From Albidovulum sp. bin36 (GTDB lineage Bacteria; Pseudomonadota; Alphaproteobacteria; Rhodobacterales; Rhodobacteraceae), in NCBI GenBank assembly GCA_002238565.1, contig MPMP01000054.1, positions 1 to 34,461 of the forward strand: 34,461 nt of DNA, written 5' to 3'. The notes under the pieces were generated by a model. The model had not been told where the DNA came from, ran no database searches, and saw only the letters and a program-made list of their open reading frames with translations. Made by a program: the position numbers and the translations under genes. This document shows positions 1-8,546 of this stretch, piece by piece. Numbering within the stretch: the stretch's first letter is position 1; every line of letters begins with the position of its first letter.

Positions 1-1
1 C

Positions 2-298
2 ATGGAGAAATCCAGTATAGACGAGCCGGAGCTCGAAGCTTCGCTCAAGCGAACGAATCCGGAAGAATGGGAGACGATGATGGGCACGCTGGCGGAAAAG
101 TGGCTTGCCAGAGGCAGGGACGAGGGCCGCATGGAGTTGCTGCAGGAGCAATTGGAGCGGCGCTTCGGAGAGCTTCCCTCCGACATCCGCCATCGGATTC
201 GGAACGCCAAGGATTCGGAGATCAGGTCCTGGGCGGGAGCGGTTCTGGACGCGGCGACCCTGGACGACGTGCTCGCGTCGGGAACGCGGGCGCATTGA
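2..298 (+). CDS. C-terminal part of a DUF4351 / Rpn-type putative nuclease-transposase (partial)
   Basis: This reading frame is open from the left edge, so the gene probably begins outside the window. The visible 98 residues are highly charged. From about residue 40 they read LLQEQLERRFGELPSDIRHR, followed by a segment ending in AVLDAATLDDVLA, which is the pattern of the DUF4351 domain found at the C-terminus of Rpn/PD-(D/E)XK putative recombination-promoting nucleases. The nuclease domain would lie upstream and is not visible, so activity cannot be judged. The protein ends at 298 and the next gene starts about 300 bases later, so they are unlikely to form one transcription unit. Family call from pattern memory; the ATG at base 2 should not be taken as the real start. 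Confidence 0.6.
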   Translation: MEKSSIDEPELEASLKRTNPEEWETMMGTLAEKWLARGRDEGRMELLQEQLERRFGELPSDIRHRIRNAKDSEIRSWAGAVLDAATLDDVLASGTRAH

Positions 299-591
299 TG
301 CGCTTCCGAGTGGCGGAATTTCCTGAGAGGGGCTAAAGACATCGCCCTGAGTGCGGCAATAACTGTCCACCCGAATAGCACGAGCAAACGTTCAATCTCC
401 TTGATTCTATTGCTCGTGCGAATTCTGTCAGAGATTACTTCCTTGCTCGCTAGCCAAAGGACGAACACTGCCGTTCTCAATCACTCGCGCAACTGCCCGA
501 TTCCGGTCAAAAGGGAAATCGAGGTGTCGCGACGGCTTGCTCTCTGGAATCTCGGCACTGCGCGAAATAGGCGCAGCTCCCAAAGAATCTC
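299..591. other. Intergenic, no gene seen
   Basis: This stretch of about 290 bases separates the DUF4351 fragment from the glutamine amidotransferase gene. Short open frames exist but none resembles a known protein or has a good ribosome binding site. No clear hairpin terminator or tRNA was seen. It presumably holds the promoter of the amidotransferase unit, but I could not pick out convincing -35/-10 boxes. Confidence 0.5.
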
Positions 592-1326
592 TTGCACTCG
601 AAAGGCAGTCAGGTGCCAGCGCGCCTCCTTTACCTAGGCAACGGACCTAAGCTGCAGTCGGTAGCGAAGCTAGACGAACGATTCGAGAGCTGGGGGCTGG
701 AAGTCGAACTCCGCTGGGCCTATGCAGGCGATTTTCCGGACGAATTGAGTTCCTTTGACGGAATATTCCTTTCCGGCAGCCCGCATGGTGCCTACGAGGA
801 CATAGAGTTCATTAATCGTGAGCACGATCTTATCGTTGAAGCTGCCGAACTCGAGATTCCAATGCTCGGAATTTGCTTTGGCAGCCAAGTTCTTGCCTCG
901 GCACTCTGCGGGCGCGACCAGGTGTTCCGGCGTGCGAATTGCGAAGTCGGCTACGTAGACCTGACCGTAACTCCGGCGGCTTCGGACGACGAGATTTGCG
1001 TTGAGCTGCGCGATTTCGTCCACATGTTCGTCTGGCACAATGACGAAGTGCGCTCCGACCATGACGATATGACAATTCTCGCCTATTCGCGCGACTGCCC
1101 GAACCACGTCTGGCGCTACAGGAACCAGCCCGTCTGGGGCATTCAGGGACATCCGGAAATCGACGAGCGCCAGGCTCCGGTCTGGTTCGAGGAAAACCGG
1201 GGTCGAATGCAGAAAGACGGGGCCGATGTGGACCGGCTCAAATCGCAGGCCCATCCCGCGCTTTCGGCGAAATCCATGATTTACAGATTCGCCGATTTGC
1301 TGAAATCGAAATGCCCGAGGGAATGA
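592..1326 (+). CDS. Class I glutamine amidotransferase domain protein (GMP synthase-like)
   Basis: A stand-alone class I glutamine amidotransferase of about 240 residues. The triad is visible: nucleophile Cys95 in GICFGSQ, and His187 and Glu189 in GIQGHPEI. A WHND segment (residues 148-151) matches the family. Such single-domain proteins release ammonia from glutamine or hydrolyse gamma-glutamyl amides; the partner or substrate cannot be read from sequence. The start is uncertain: the frame opens at TTG 592 without a good ribosome site, while GTG at 613 follows AAAGGCAG and begins just before the first beta strand (RLLYLGNG), so 613 may be the true start. The gene ends 12 bases before the M24 gene, suggesting co-transcription. 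A gamma-glutamyl hydrolase role in amine or amide breakdown is possible but is inference. Confidence 0.8.
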   Translation: MHSKGSQVPARLLYLGNGPKLQSVAKLDERFESWGLEVELRWAYAGDFPDELSSFDGIFLSGSPHGAYEDIEFINREHDLIVEAAELEIPMLGICFGSQVLASALCGRDQVFRRANCEVGYVDLTVTPAASDDEICVELRDFVHMFVWHNDEVRSDHDDMTILAYSRDCPNHVWRYRNQPVWGIQGHPEIDERQAPVWFEENRGRMQKDGADVDRLKSQAHPALSAKSMIYRFADLLKSKCPRE

Positions 1327-1338
1327 AATAATCCGGAT

Positions 1339-2478
1339 ATGAACGGAATTGCAAAGCCGTGGTTCGAGAAATCGGAGTATGAGTCGCGCCTCGAGCGGGT
1401 CCAGTCCTCGCTTGCCGAAAGGAATCTCGACGGCCTGATCGCGTTCCAGCCGGAGACCGTGACCTGGCTTACCGGATTTTTTACCAGGGGATATGGCAGC
1501 TTTCAATGCGCGATAATTCCCGCACAAGGACAACCGGCGATCGTCTGCCGCGATGTTGAAGAATACTATCTTGACGAGACTAGCGTCTTTCCCGAACGTA
1601 CCATGTGGACCGACAGCGAGGACCCAGTCGACGTGGCCGCCGCCGCTATAGTCCATGGCCTGGGACGCGGCGGCCGGCTGGGAATCGAGCTGAATTCCGG
1701 TTCGCTTCCGACATCCAGGTTCGAGAAACTTCGGGCAAGACTTCCATCGGTCGCCTGGTCCGATGAAAGCCGCCTCGCGGCTAAATTGAGGCTTATCAAG
1801 AGCGCGGCGGAAATCGCCTACCAGAGACGGGCGGGAATTGCCGCCGAGGCAGGCATGAAGGCGGCGATCGAAACCGCCGGAGTCGGCGTAAGCGAACGCC
1901 AAATCGCCGCGGAAATCTGCGCGGCGATGATCCGAGCAGGCAGCGACCTTCCCGGACCAGGCGTGCTTTCATCCGGCGAGCGAGCGTTTCATCTTCATGG
2001 CGGCTATTCGGACCGCGTCTTGAAGCGGGGAGATATTGTTCAAATAGAAACCACTCCGAACGTAAGACACTACCATGCCCGATTCATGCGACCGATCCGG
2101 GTCGGCAGGACGAGCGATGAAGACCTACGCGTTGTCGACTCCCTGATATCAATTCAAAACGCCGCACTTGCCGAAGTTCGCCCCGGCGTCGCGGCGAAAG
2201 TCCCGGACAGAATCTACCGCGACGGCGTTCTGTCGGCAAATCTTCGCGATACCTACACCAATAAGACATTTTATTCGGTTGGGCTCCTTCTCCCGCCGTC
2301 GGGCGGCGAACCGCTTGAAGCCGTTCCCGGCGCGGAATGGGCGTTCGAAGCCGGCATGACCTTTCATACATACGTATTGGCTCGCGGGTTCGGCATGTCC
2401 GAGACAATCGCTATAACAGCCGACGGTTTCGAGCGGCTGACCAATTTTCCGCGTCGTCTGTTCTCCAAACCGGACTAG
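1339..2478 (+). CDS. M24 (aminopeptidase P / creatinase) family protein lacking the usual metal ligands
   Basis: A 379-residue protein with the two-part layout of the M24 family: a creatinase N-terminal domain (about residues 15-145) and a pita-bread C-terminal domain (about 155-372, with RLIKSAAEIAYQRRAG at its start). Canonical M24 metallopeptidases use Asp, Asp, His, Glu, Glu. By eye the first Asp is Glu237 (IVQIETTP), the second falls in HARFMRP and is not acidic, the GHG-type His is absent in the YSVGLLLPP segment, and the first Glu falls at FHTY; only Glu355 (SETIAIT) remains. Creatinase, which needs no metal, shows similar losses, and His220 in HLHGGY could match its catalytic His. A metal-independent amidinohydrolase or amide hydrolase is therefore likelier than a proline peptidase. 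It lies 12 bases after the amidotransferase gene. Confidence 0.75.
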   Translation: MNGIAKPWFEKSEYESRLERVQSSLAERNLDGLIAFQPETVTWLTGFFTRGYGSFQCAIIPAQGQPAIVCRDVEEYYLDETSVFPERTMWTDSEDPVDVAAAAIVHGLGRGGRLGIELNSGSLPTSRFEKLRARLPSVAWSDESRLAAKLRLIKSAAEIAYQRRAGIAAEAGMKAAIETAGVGVSERQIAAEICAAMIRAGSDLPGPGVLSSGERAFHLHGGYSDRVLKRGDIVQIETTPNVRHYHARFMRPIRVGRTSDEDLRVVDSLISIQNAALAEVRPGVAAKVPDRIYRDGVLSANLRDTYTNKTFYSVGLLLPPSGGEPLEAVPGAEWAFEAGMTFHTYVLARGFGMSETIAITADGFERLTNFPRRLFSKPD

Positions 2479-2614
2479 ATCGACGGCAAGGATCTTCTGC
2501 GCCATGACGCGCATTTTAGAAAATCCTTTAAAGGTTGATTCTGTCGGCGGTTACTAAATAACGCGGGAATGCGGCGAATCTTCGCGCTATTTCGAAATTG
2601 TTTGCTTTTCAAAC

Positions 2615-2640
2615 CGTCGGGGTTCTACTGCCGCTGTCGG
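2615..2640 (+). repeat. 26-bp direct repeat, copy 1
   Basis: This matches 2767-2792 at 24 of 26 positions (differences G/A and C/T). The shared core includes TGCCGCTGTCGG. The copies are 152 bases apart in a gene-free region. Confidence 0.6.
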
Positions 2641-2766
2641 CTACTTTGGCGATCGCGTCGCGAATCTGGGGCGGAGTTCGCCGGAGAGTTTGCTTTGCCG
2701 CGGCTTAAGAGTTCTAGCGAGCGCTGACGTTGCGCTGCGCTCATTCGTGGTTGTTTAACTTCCTAT

Positions 2767-2792
2767 CGTCGGGATTCTATTGCCGCTGTCGG
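2767..2792 (+). repeat. 26-bp direct repeat, copy 2
   Basis: Second copy of the repeat at 2615-2640. Its role is unknown. The 150 bases between the copies do not encode anything recognisable. Confidence 0.6.
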
Positions 2793-4325
2793 TATTAGCA
2801 GCCGCATTGCATGAAGCAAATAGTGGGGCGAGCGCGGGCCGAGCGGCTACGGTCCCGTGCGAGGCCGACGACCAGAGCAGGATGATCTCGACCGGTTGCG
2901 CGAGTTGCCGCTGGAGCGCACAGGGCCATCAATTGAGATCCATGCCGTCGAGCGCGCTGGCCGAGTTCAATTATTTCCGGATGATTTCTAAATGCGCCTG
3001 ATTCGCCGACTTCTTCGCAGTACTAGGGCGAATAATCGGAGGACGTTTCGCACTTTCCATCTGCAGCGGCCCGCGCGAGCGACGGTGCAGCCCCGCTCCC
3101 TTAGGGTCGCGAATTATCAACGACGGCATTCCGAAGCCGGGGATCCTTTCCGGCCTCGGCGCGCTCTTTGACAAAGACCTGGCAAACGCGCTGCAATCGC
3201 GCGATCGAAAGGGAGATGTCGTCGTCCATGACGCCGATACATACGGCCAAGTGGCACCTGCGAGTATCGCCGTTTATCGCTGTCGCCGTCGTCTTCCGGT
3301 TCCCGTCCGGGTCTGCGTTATCAAGGCGGTCCGGAAGCCAGTCCAGGTCGCGCCAGAGCGGCGGCGTCCGGTGCGCATTTCAGGAAACTTTTGGCATCGG
3401 CGCCCAAGGGCCCGGATCGATTTTGCGGACTGAGCATCGATGACCATTCTGCCGACACTGTCGATGGCTCCCCCGGCGACGGCCGACGCGTTGATGATCT
3501 CATGCTTGTCCATGGTGGGATTTCTTATGATTCCGCCGACGCGCGGGGCATATGTCCGGCAAGCAGTCGCCCGTCTCTCTAAACCTCGCGGACGATGTGC
3601 TTCTGGCGGTTTCATTTGGTTTGAAGCAGGTCCGCGCCAAGGAGGATTGCGTTGACGCTCGGGCGTAGCGCCTAGACGGGCGTTCACCCGCTATGCCGGT
3701 GCGGATGTCATCTAGAGCTACGACAGGTAGCCGGAAGATCATGATCAGGCGGTCCAGCGACGTGTCGGCGAGTCCAGCAGCGCCACGAGCGAGGCCTCGT
3801 CGAAGTCGTACCGTGTAGTGGCGTTCCGAGATCCGGGGCGCCGCTCGGCAAGGCGGGTCGAAAATGCCGGTTCGCGGAACTGGAATGGGAGGGGCCTCAA
3901 GGACGCGCAGTGCGCATTCATGGCGCAGTTCCATCGAATAGACGGAGGCGAAGCCCTTGATCGCGCGAAGGTCGAGGTCAAGGTCGATGCCGAGCGGGAG
4001 GCTTTCGCTTCGCGACGGCGCCGCCCGCCGGAAATGGCTCGATCTGCACGTTGTGCCGCGGCAGCGATGCAGTGATTGGCCGGCAAAGCCTCGATGCCGT
4101 AGCTCGGTCGGCGCCAATGCCGGAAAGCTCGCCGACGATGGTATAGGCGACAACTGCCGAAAAAGACGAGTAGCCGACCGATGTCCTTTCCATGACGCAA
4201 TCCACGCGGCGAATGGCGACGCGGCAAATATCCGAGGCGGCGGAATTGTTTTTTGAATTCAGGTGCTGTGATTGTCTGCCGGACCGCGCCGGATACGCAT
4301 GATTCGCCTATTCGCCCAATTTCAA

Positions 4326-4354
4326 TTGACCGCGCAGGCTGTAGCCATTATCTT
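4326..4354 (+). promoter_or_regulatory. Candidate promoter of the purine operon
   Basis: TTGACC at 4326-4331 and TATCTT at 4349-4354 are separated by 17 bases, the spacing of a sigma-70 type promoter, and lie about 50 bases upstream of the uraH start. The match is by eye and no experimental support is available. Confidence 0.4.
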
Positions 4355-4405
4355 TACGGTAGATCGCTACCGCCGCTGAATTCAGTTGGTTGTCCGGAGG
4401 GATTA

Positions 4406-4753
4406 ATGGGCAGACTAACGACGCACGTGCTCGACACCTCCCTGGGATGTCCGGCAAAAGGCTTGCGCATCGAACTGGAACGAATAGGCGACCGCGGCCA
4501 AGTCGTCGCGTCGGGAACAACGAATAGCGACGGTCGCCTGGACAGTCCGCTCCTGGACGACGGCGAGTTTGCTACGGGAATCTACGAATTGACATTTTTT
4601 GCCGGCGACTATTTTCGATCGACGGGACGCGCCGCCATGGATCCCCTGTTTCTAGATCGTATTCCAATCAGATTCGGCATGGCCGAGGACAGTCACTACC
4701 ATGTCCCTCTCTTGCTGTCCCCTTTCGGATACAGCACCTACAGAGGCAGCTGA
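4406..4753 (+). CDS. uraH: 5-hydroxyisourate hydrolase (transthyretin-like)
   Basis: This enzyme hydrolyses 5-hydroxyisourate, the product of urate oxidation, to OHCU on the way to allantoin. The 115-residue protein opens with LTTHVLDT (His7, an active-site residue of the family) and ends with the signature tetrapeptide YRGS; an Arg-containing segment follows FAGDYF. Length is typical. The frame is open from 4253, but ATG at 4406 is chosen because GGAGG lies at 4396-4400, five bases upstream, and because the family motif starts a few residues later. Its TGA overlaps the ATG of xdhA (TGATG), so translation is probably coupled. It is the first gene of the purine operon. No urate oxidase is seen nearby, so its substrate must be made by an enzyme encoded elsewhere. 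Confidence 0.92.
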   Translation: MGRLTTHVLDTSLGCPAKGLRIELERIGDRGQVVASGTTNSDGRLDSPLLDDGEFATGIYELTFFAGDYFRSTGRAAMDPLFLDRIPIRFGMAEDSHYHVPLLLSPFGYSTYRGS

Positions 4754-6165
4754 TGACCAAGATTAGATTTCGCGTGAACGGCCGTGAGGTGTCGGTGGAC
4801 AATGCCGAACCTGCCGCGACGCTGCTCGACTGGCTGCGCGAGGACCAAGGGCTGACCGGAACGAAAGAGGGCTGCAACGAAGGGGATTGCGGCGCCTGCA
4901 CGGTGATGGTTTCGCGCAACGACAACGGTAGTATGGTTCGGGAAGCCGTGAATTCCTGCCTTTACTTCCTGCCTCAGATGGACGGAAAGGATGTAAGAAC
5001 GGTGGAGGGCCTCGCCGAGCCCGGCGGCCGCCTTCATCCCGTGCAGGACGAGATGATCGCAAATCACGGAAGCCAGTGCGGGTTCTGCACGCCCGGCATC
5101 GTAATGTCGCTAACTGCGGCGCACGCGGTCGGCGACGAGGACCACGACGACGTTCTCGCCGGAAACCTGTGTCGCTGCACAGGCTACGCGCCGATTGTCA
5201 GAGCCGCGGAATCGGCGGCCAGGAAGCCGATTCCGGACTGGATGCGCAACGAGCCCCCGCCCCAGCCGAGACGCTCGGGCGTCGAGACGCCTAGATTCCT
5301 GGTTGCCAGGGACCTGGACGAATTCGCGGATTGGTTTGAGAAAAATCCCGAAGCTACTGTAATCGGCGGCGCGACCGATGTCGGCTTGTGGGTTACGAAG
5401 AAACTCCGGGAAATCGAAAAAGCGTGCTTCGCCGCGCAAGTTCCAGAGCTTGCGCAAATCGAAGTCGGAAACTCGTTCATTGAAGTCGGCGCCGCCGTTC
5501 CCCTCGAACATCTTAGGAAATTCATGGCCGACCGCCACCCCTCCCTATCCGAGCTTCTGCGCAGATTCGGGTCGGTCCAAATTCGAAATTCGGCAACTCT
5601 CGGCGGCAACATTGCCAACGCGTCGCCAATCGGTGACTCGCCGCCCGCCATGATTGCTCTCGGCGCGAGGCTTAAGCTGCGAAAAGGAAGCGGGACCCGG
5701 ACTGTCCCGGTGGAGGATTTCTTTATCGGCTTCAAGCGTCAGGACAGATTGCCGGGCGAATTCATCGAGAAAATCCTTATCCCCGTCCAGGATGACCACC
5801 TGAAGTGCTACAAGCTTTCGAAGCGCCTCGACCAGGATATTTCATCGGTATGCGGCTGCTTCAACATCGCGGTTGACGACGGCGTCGTAGCGTCGGCGCG
5901 AATCGCGTTCGGGGGCATGGCCTCCATTCCGAAGCGTTCGCCGGGCGCCGAAGCCGCCCTGCTCGGGCGCCGCCTGGCGCCCGAATCGATTGCCGATGCG
6001 CAGGAAGCTCTCATACGGGATTTCTCGCCGATGCGAGTCAACAAGGCGACCACGCGCGCTTCCACGGCGTATAGAGTCCTTGCCGCGAGAAACCTGCTGA
6101 TGAAATTCTATTCCGAGGCCGAGCCCGGCCGCAGGGCGACTCACGTGCTGGATGTGAAATTATGA
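4753..6165 (+). CDS. xdhA: Xanthine dehydrogenase small subunit (2Fe-2S and FAD domains)
   Basis: This subunit carries electrons from the molybdenum site via two 2Fe-2S clusters to FAD and then NAD+. The N-terminal plant-type ferredoxin cluster is bound by Cys41, Cys46, Cys49 and Cys69; the second cluster by Cys109, Cys112, Cys140 and Cys142 (QCGFCTPG and NLCRCTGY). The FAD domain follows from about residue 180, with VIGGATDVGLWV and a later segment reading IRNSATLGGNIANASPIGDS. The CO-dehydrogenase flavoprotein C-terminal domain occupies about residues 350-460. The 470-residue length matches bacterial two-subunit XdhA. The start overlaps the uraH stop, and the end overlaps the start of xdhB by four bases (ATGA). 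All eight cluster cysteines are present, so it should be functional. Confidence 0.95.
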   Translation: MTKIRFRVNGREVSVDNAEPAATLLDWLREDQGLTGTKEGCNEGDCGACTVMVSRNDNGSMVREAVNSCLYFLPQMDGKDVRTVEGLAEPGGRLHPVQDEMIANHGSQCGFCTPGIVMSLTAAHAVGDEDHDDVLAGNLCRCTGYAPIVRAAESAARKPIPDWMRNEPPPQPRRSGVETPRFLVARDLDEFADWFEKNPEATVIGGATDVGLWVTKKLREIEKACFAAQVPELAQIEVGNSFIEVGAAVPLEHLRKFMADRHPSLSELLRRFGSVQIRNSATLGGNIANASPIGDSPPAMIALGARLKLRKGSGTRTVPVEDFFIGFKRQDRLPGEFIEKILIPVQDDHLKCYKLSKRLDQDISSVCGCFNIAVDDGVVASARIAFGGMASIPKRSPGAEAALLGRRLAPESIADAQEALIRDFSPMRVNKATTRASTAYRVLAARNLLMKFYSEAEPGRRATHVLDVKL

Positions 6166-8477
6166 ACGTCATTTACAAGCCGAGTGAGCACGACGCCGCC
6201 AAGCTCCACGTTACCGGAGCCGCGCGTTATGTCGACGATCTTCCCACGGTCAAGGGTACGCTCCACCTGGCTTTCGGGCTGTCGGACGCGGCTCGCGCCA
6301 AAATTTTGTCGCTGGATGTAGATCCGGTTCGCCGCAGCCCCGGCGTCGTGGATGTCATATTGACCGGCGATCTTCCGGGAGCCAACGATGTTTCGCCGTC
6401 TATCAAGGACGAGCCGCTCCTGGCGGAAGGCGAAGTCTACTATGCCGGGCAGCCGTTGTTCATTGTCGTCGCCGGAAGCCACCACGAGGCCCGCAAGGCG
6501 GCGCGCCGAGCGAAAATCGAATACGAAGAGTTCGACCCGCTCGTAGACTACGAAAGCGCGATCGAAGCCGAAAGCCGGTTTGAGGAAGCCAGAGTCTACC
6601 AGACGGGCGATGCGGAGGCGGCGGTTGGCGCCGCGGCGCACCGCGTCGAGGGGGAAGTCGAGATCGGCGGGCAGGAGCACTTCTATCTAGAGGGTCAGGC
6701 CGCTCTCGCCATCCCGCAGGAAAACGGAGATATGCACGTCTGCGTTTCAAGCCAGCATCCAACGGAAGTTCAGCACAAGGTAGCCGACTCGCTCGGCGTT
6801 CCCATGAATGCGGTTCGCGTGGAAGTGCGACGAATGGGAGGCGGGTTCGGCGGCAAGGAAAGCCAGTCGAACGCCCTGGCCGTCGCCTGCGCGGTAGCCG
6901 CTCGGTCGACCGGCAGCCCCTGCAAAATGAGATACGACCGCGACGACGATATGACGATCACGGGCAAGAGGCATGACTTCCGAATTCGATATCGAGCCGG
7001 GTTCGACGCCGACGGAAAAATTCAGGGCGTGGTGTTCGACCAGTACACTAGATGCGGGTGGGCGCTCGATCTTTCGCTCGCCGTCGCCGACCGCGCAATG
7101 CTGCACGCCGACAACGCCTACTACCTGCCGAATGCGAAAATTAATTCTCACCGGCTGAGAACGCACATGCAATCCGCGACCGCTTTCAGGGGATTCGGCG
7201 GTCCGCAGGGGATGATCGGAATAGAAACCGTAATGGATCATGCGGCCCGCGTTCTGGAAATGGACCCGCTGGAGGTTCGAAGGCGGAACTACTACGCTCC
7301 GGCGGGAAGCGCGAATCTGCAGAAGACTCCCTACCGCATGACGGTCGAAGACTGCGTTATCGGCGAGATAACCGATGAGCTGGTGGAAAGCTCGAATTAT
7401 CTGGAAAGACGCGAAGAAGTCCGGAAGTGGAATGCTGAAAATCCGATAATCAAACGCGGAATTGCGCTTACGCCAGTCAAGTTCGGGATTTCATTCACGC
7501 TCACGCACCTAAATCAGGCGGGCGCGCTCGTCCACGTATACCAGGACGGCTCGATACATCTGAATCACGGCGGAACCGAAATGGGCCAGGGGCTTTTCGT
7601 CAAGGTAGCCCAGGTCGCCGCGGATGCATTCGGCCAACCCCTTGATACCGTAAAAATCACAGCGACGGATACCGGCAAGGTACCCAACACTTCCGCCACC
7701 GCGGCCTCGGCGGGATCGGACCTCAACGGCATGGCCGTTAAGTGCGCCTGCGACGAGATTACCGGGCGAATCAAGAGCATGCTCGCGGAAATGCACCAAT
7801 CCTCCAGCGACCAGGTTCGTTTCGAAGGCGGGAAAATCGTAGTCGGCGACGAATCCTACGGATTCAAGGAGGCCGTGCATTTGGCCTACGTCAACAGGGT
7901 TTCTCTGTCGGCGACAGGCTTCTACGCAACGCCCAAGCTCAACTGGGACCGGCTTATGGGACGCGGGCGCCCGTTCTTCTATTTCGCCTACGGAGCGGCC
8001 GTCACCGAAGTCGCAATCGACACCCTGACAGGCGAAAACCGCATACTCCGCGCGGACTTGCTCAACGATGCGGGCAAGTCCATCAACCCGGCGATAGACC
8101 TCGGGCAAGTCGAAGGAGGCTATGTTCAAGGCGCCGGATGGCTTACGACCGAGGAGCTGGTCTGGGACGACGCGGGGCGACTGAAGACGCACGCTCCCTC
8201 CACCTACAAGATTCCGGCGTGCTCGGACAGGCCGGCGGTATTCAATTCCGCGCTCTGGAGCGGGGGCTGCAACAGCGAATCCACGATTTGCAAGTCGAAA
8301 GCGGTCGGCGAGCCTCCGCTCATGCTGGCTATCTCGGTGCTAATGGCAATTTCCGATGCGGTTGCGGCATGCGGGAACGAATCCTCGGCCTACCTCCCGA
8401 TGGACGCCCCGGCCACGCCGGAGCGCGTTCTGAAGGCGGTCGAGAAGGTGCGCGGTCGTGAATTCGACGCCGCTTGA
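6162..8477 (+). CDS. xdhB: Xanthine dehydrogenase large, molybdopterin-binding subunit
   Basis: This is the catalytic subunit that hydroxylates hypoxanthine and xanthine at a molybdenum centre. The 771 residues begin directly with the aldehyde oxidase/xanthine dehydrogenase domain (DAAKLHVTGAARYVDDLP), followed by the molybdopterin domains. Active-site landmarks are visible: YLEGQAAL with Glu177 (purine-binding Glu of the family), the glycine loop GGGFGGKES, AFRGFGGPQG with Arg343 (substrate Arg), and GEPPLMLAI with Glu717, the catalytic base. The Glu/Arg/Glu set favours true xanthine dehydrogenase over aldehyde oxidase. Four-base overlap with xdhA; xdhC follows after about 70 bases. Length is normal for XdhB. 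Confidence 0.95.
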   Translation: MNVIYKPSEHDAAKLHVTGAARYVDDLPTVKGTLHLAFGLSDAARAKILSLDVDPVRRSPGVVDVILTGDLPGANDVSPSIKDEPLLAEGEVYYAGQPLFIVVAGSHHEARKAARRAKIEYEEFDPLVDYESAIEAESRFEEARVYQTGDAEAAVGAAAHRVEGEVEIGGQEHFYLEGQAALAIPQENGDMHVCVSSQHPTEVQHKVADSLGVPMNAVRVEVRRMGGGFGGKESQSNALAVACAVAARSTGSPCKMRYDRDDDMTITGKRHDFRIRYRAGFDADGKIQGVVFDQYTRCGWALDLSLAVADRAMLHADNAYYLPNAKINSHRLRTHMQSATAFRGFGGPQGMIGIETVMDHAARVLEMDPLEVRRRNYYAPAGSANLQKTPYRMTVEDCVIGEITDELVESSNYLERREEVRKWNAENPIIKRGIALTPVKFGISFTLTHLNQAGALVHVYQDGSIHLNHGGTEMGQGLFVKVAQVAADAFGQPLDTVKITATDTGKVPNTSATAASAGSDLNGMAVKCACDEITGRIKSMLAEMHQSSSDQVRFEGGKIVVGDESYGFKEAVHLAYVNRVSLSATGFYATPKLNWDRLMGRGRPFFYFAYGAAVTEVAIDTLTGENRILRADLLNDAGKSINPAIDLGQVEGGYVQGAGWLTTEELVWDDAGRLKTHAPSTYKIPACSDRPAVFNSALWSGGCNSESTICKSKAVGEPPLMLAISVLMAISDAVAACGNESSAYLPMDAPATPERVLKAVEKVRGREFDAA

Positions 8478-8546
8478 GCCCGCGGCCATTGCCGCCGCCC
8501 GTCGCTGATTTCGGCGCCCGGCGCTCCCTTTGACGAGTTCCGCCCC

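Larger units (their letters stand above)
2479..4325. other. 1.8 kb stretch without a supported gene; probable decayed DNA
   Basis: No open frame here resembles a family I recognise, and none has a good ribosome binding site with typical composition. A frame on the plus strand around 3060-3430 stays open for about 120 codons and reads plausibly (for example residues ALFDKDLANALQSRDRKGD), and minus-strand frames between 3500 and 4230 change frame repeatedly. This is what a decayed gene or genes would look like, but I cannot name the ancestor. The left part is lower in GC and holds a 26-bp direct repeat (2615 and 2767) and a 10-bp palindrome CCTTTAAAGG at 2525-2534. Confidence 0.4.

Noticed and set aside
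670..1902. A 410-codon minus-strand frame
   Set aside because: It lies antisense to the amidotransferase and M24 genes, both of which have clear family motifs; it is a shadow frame of high-GC DNA.
3500..4227. Minus-strand frames of 160-217 codons between the M24 gene and uraH
   Set aside because: They overlap each other in different frames, lack recognised motifs and ribosome sites, and look like decayed or random high-GC sequence.
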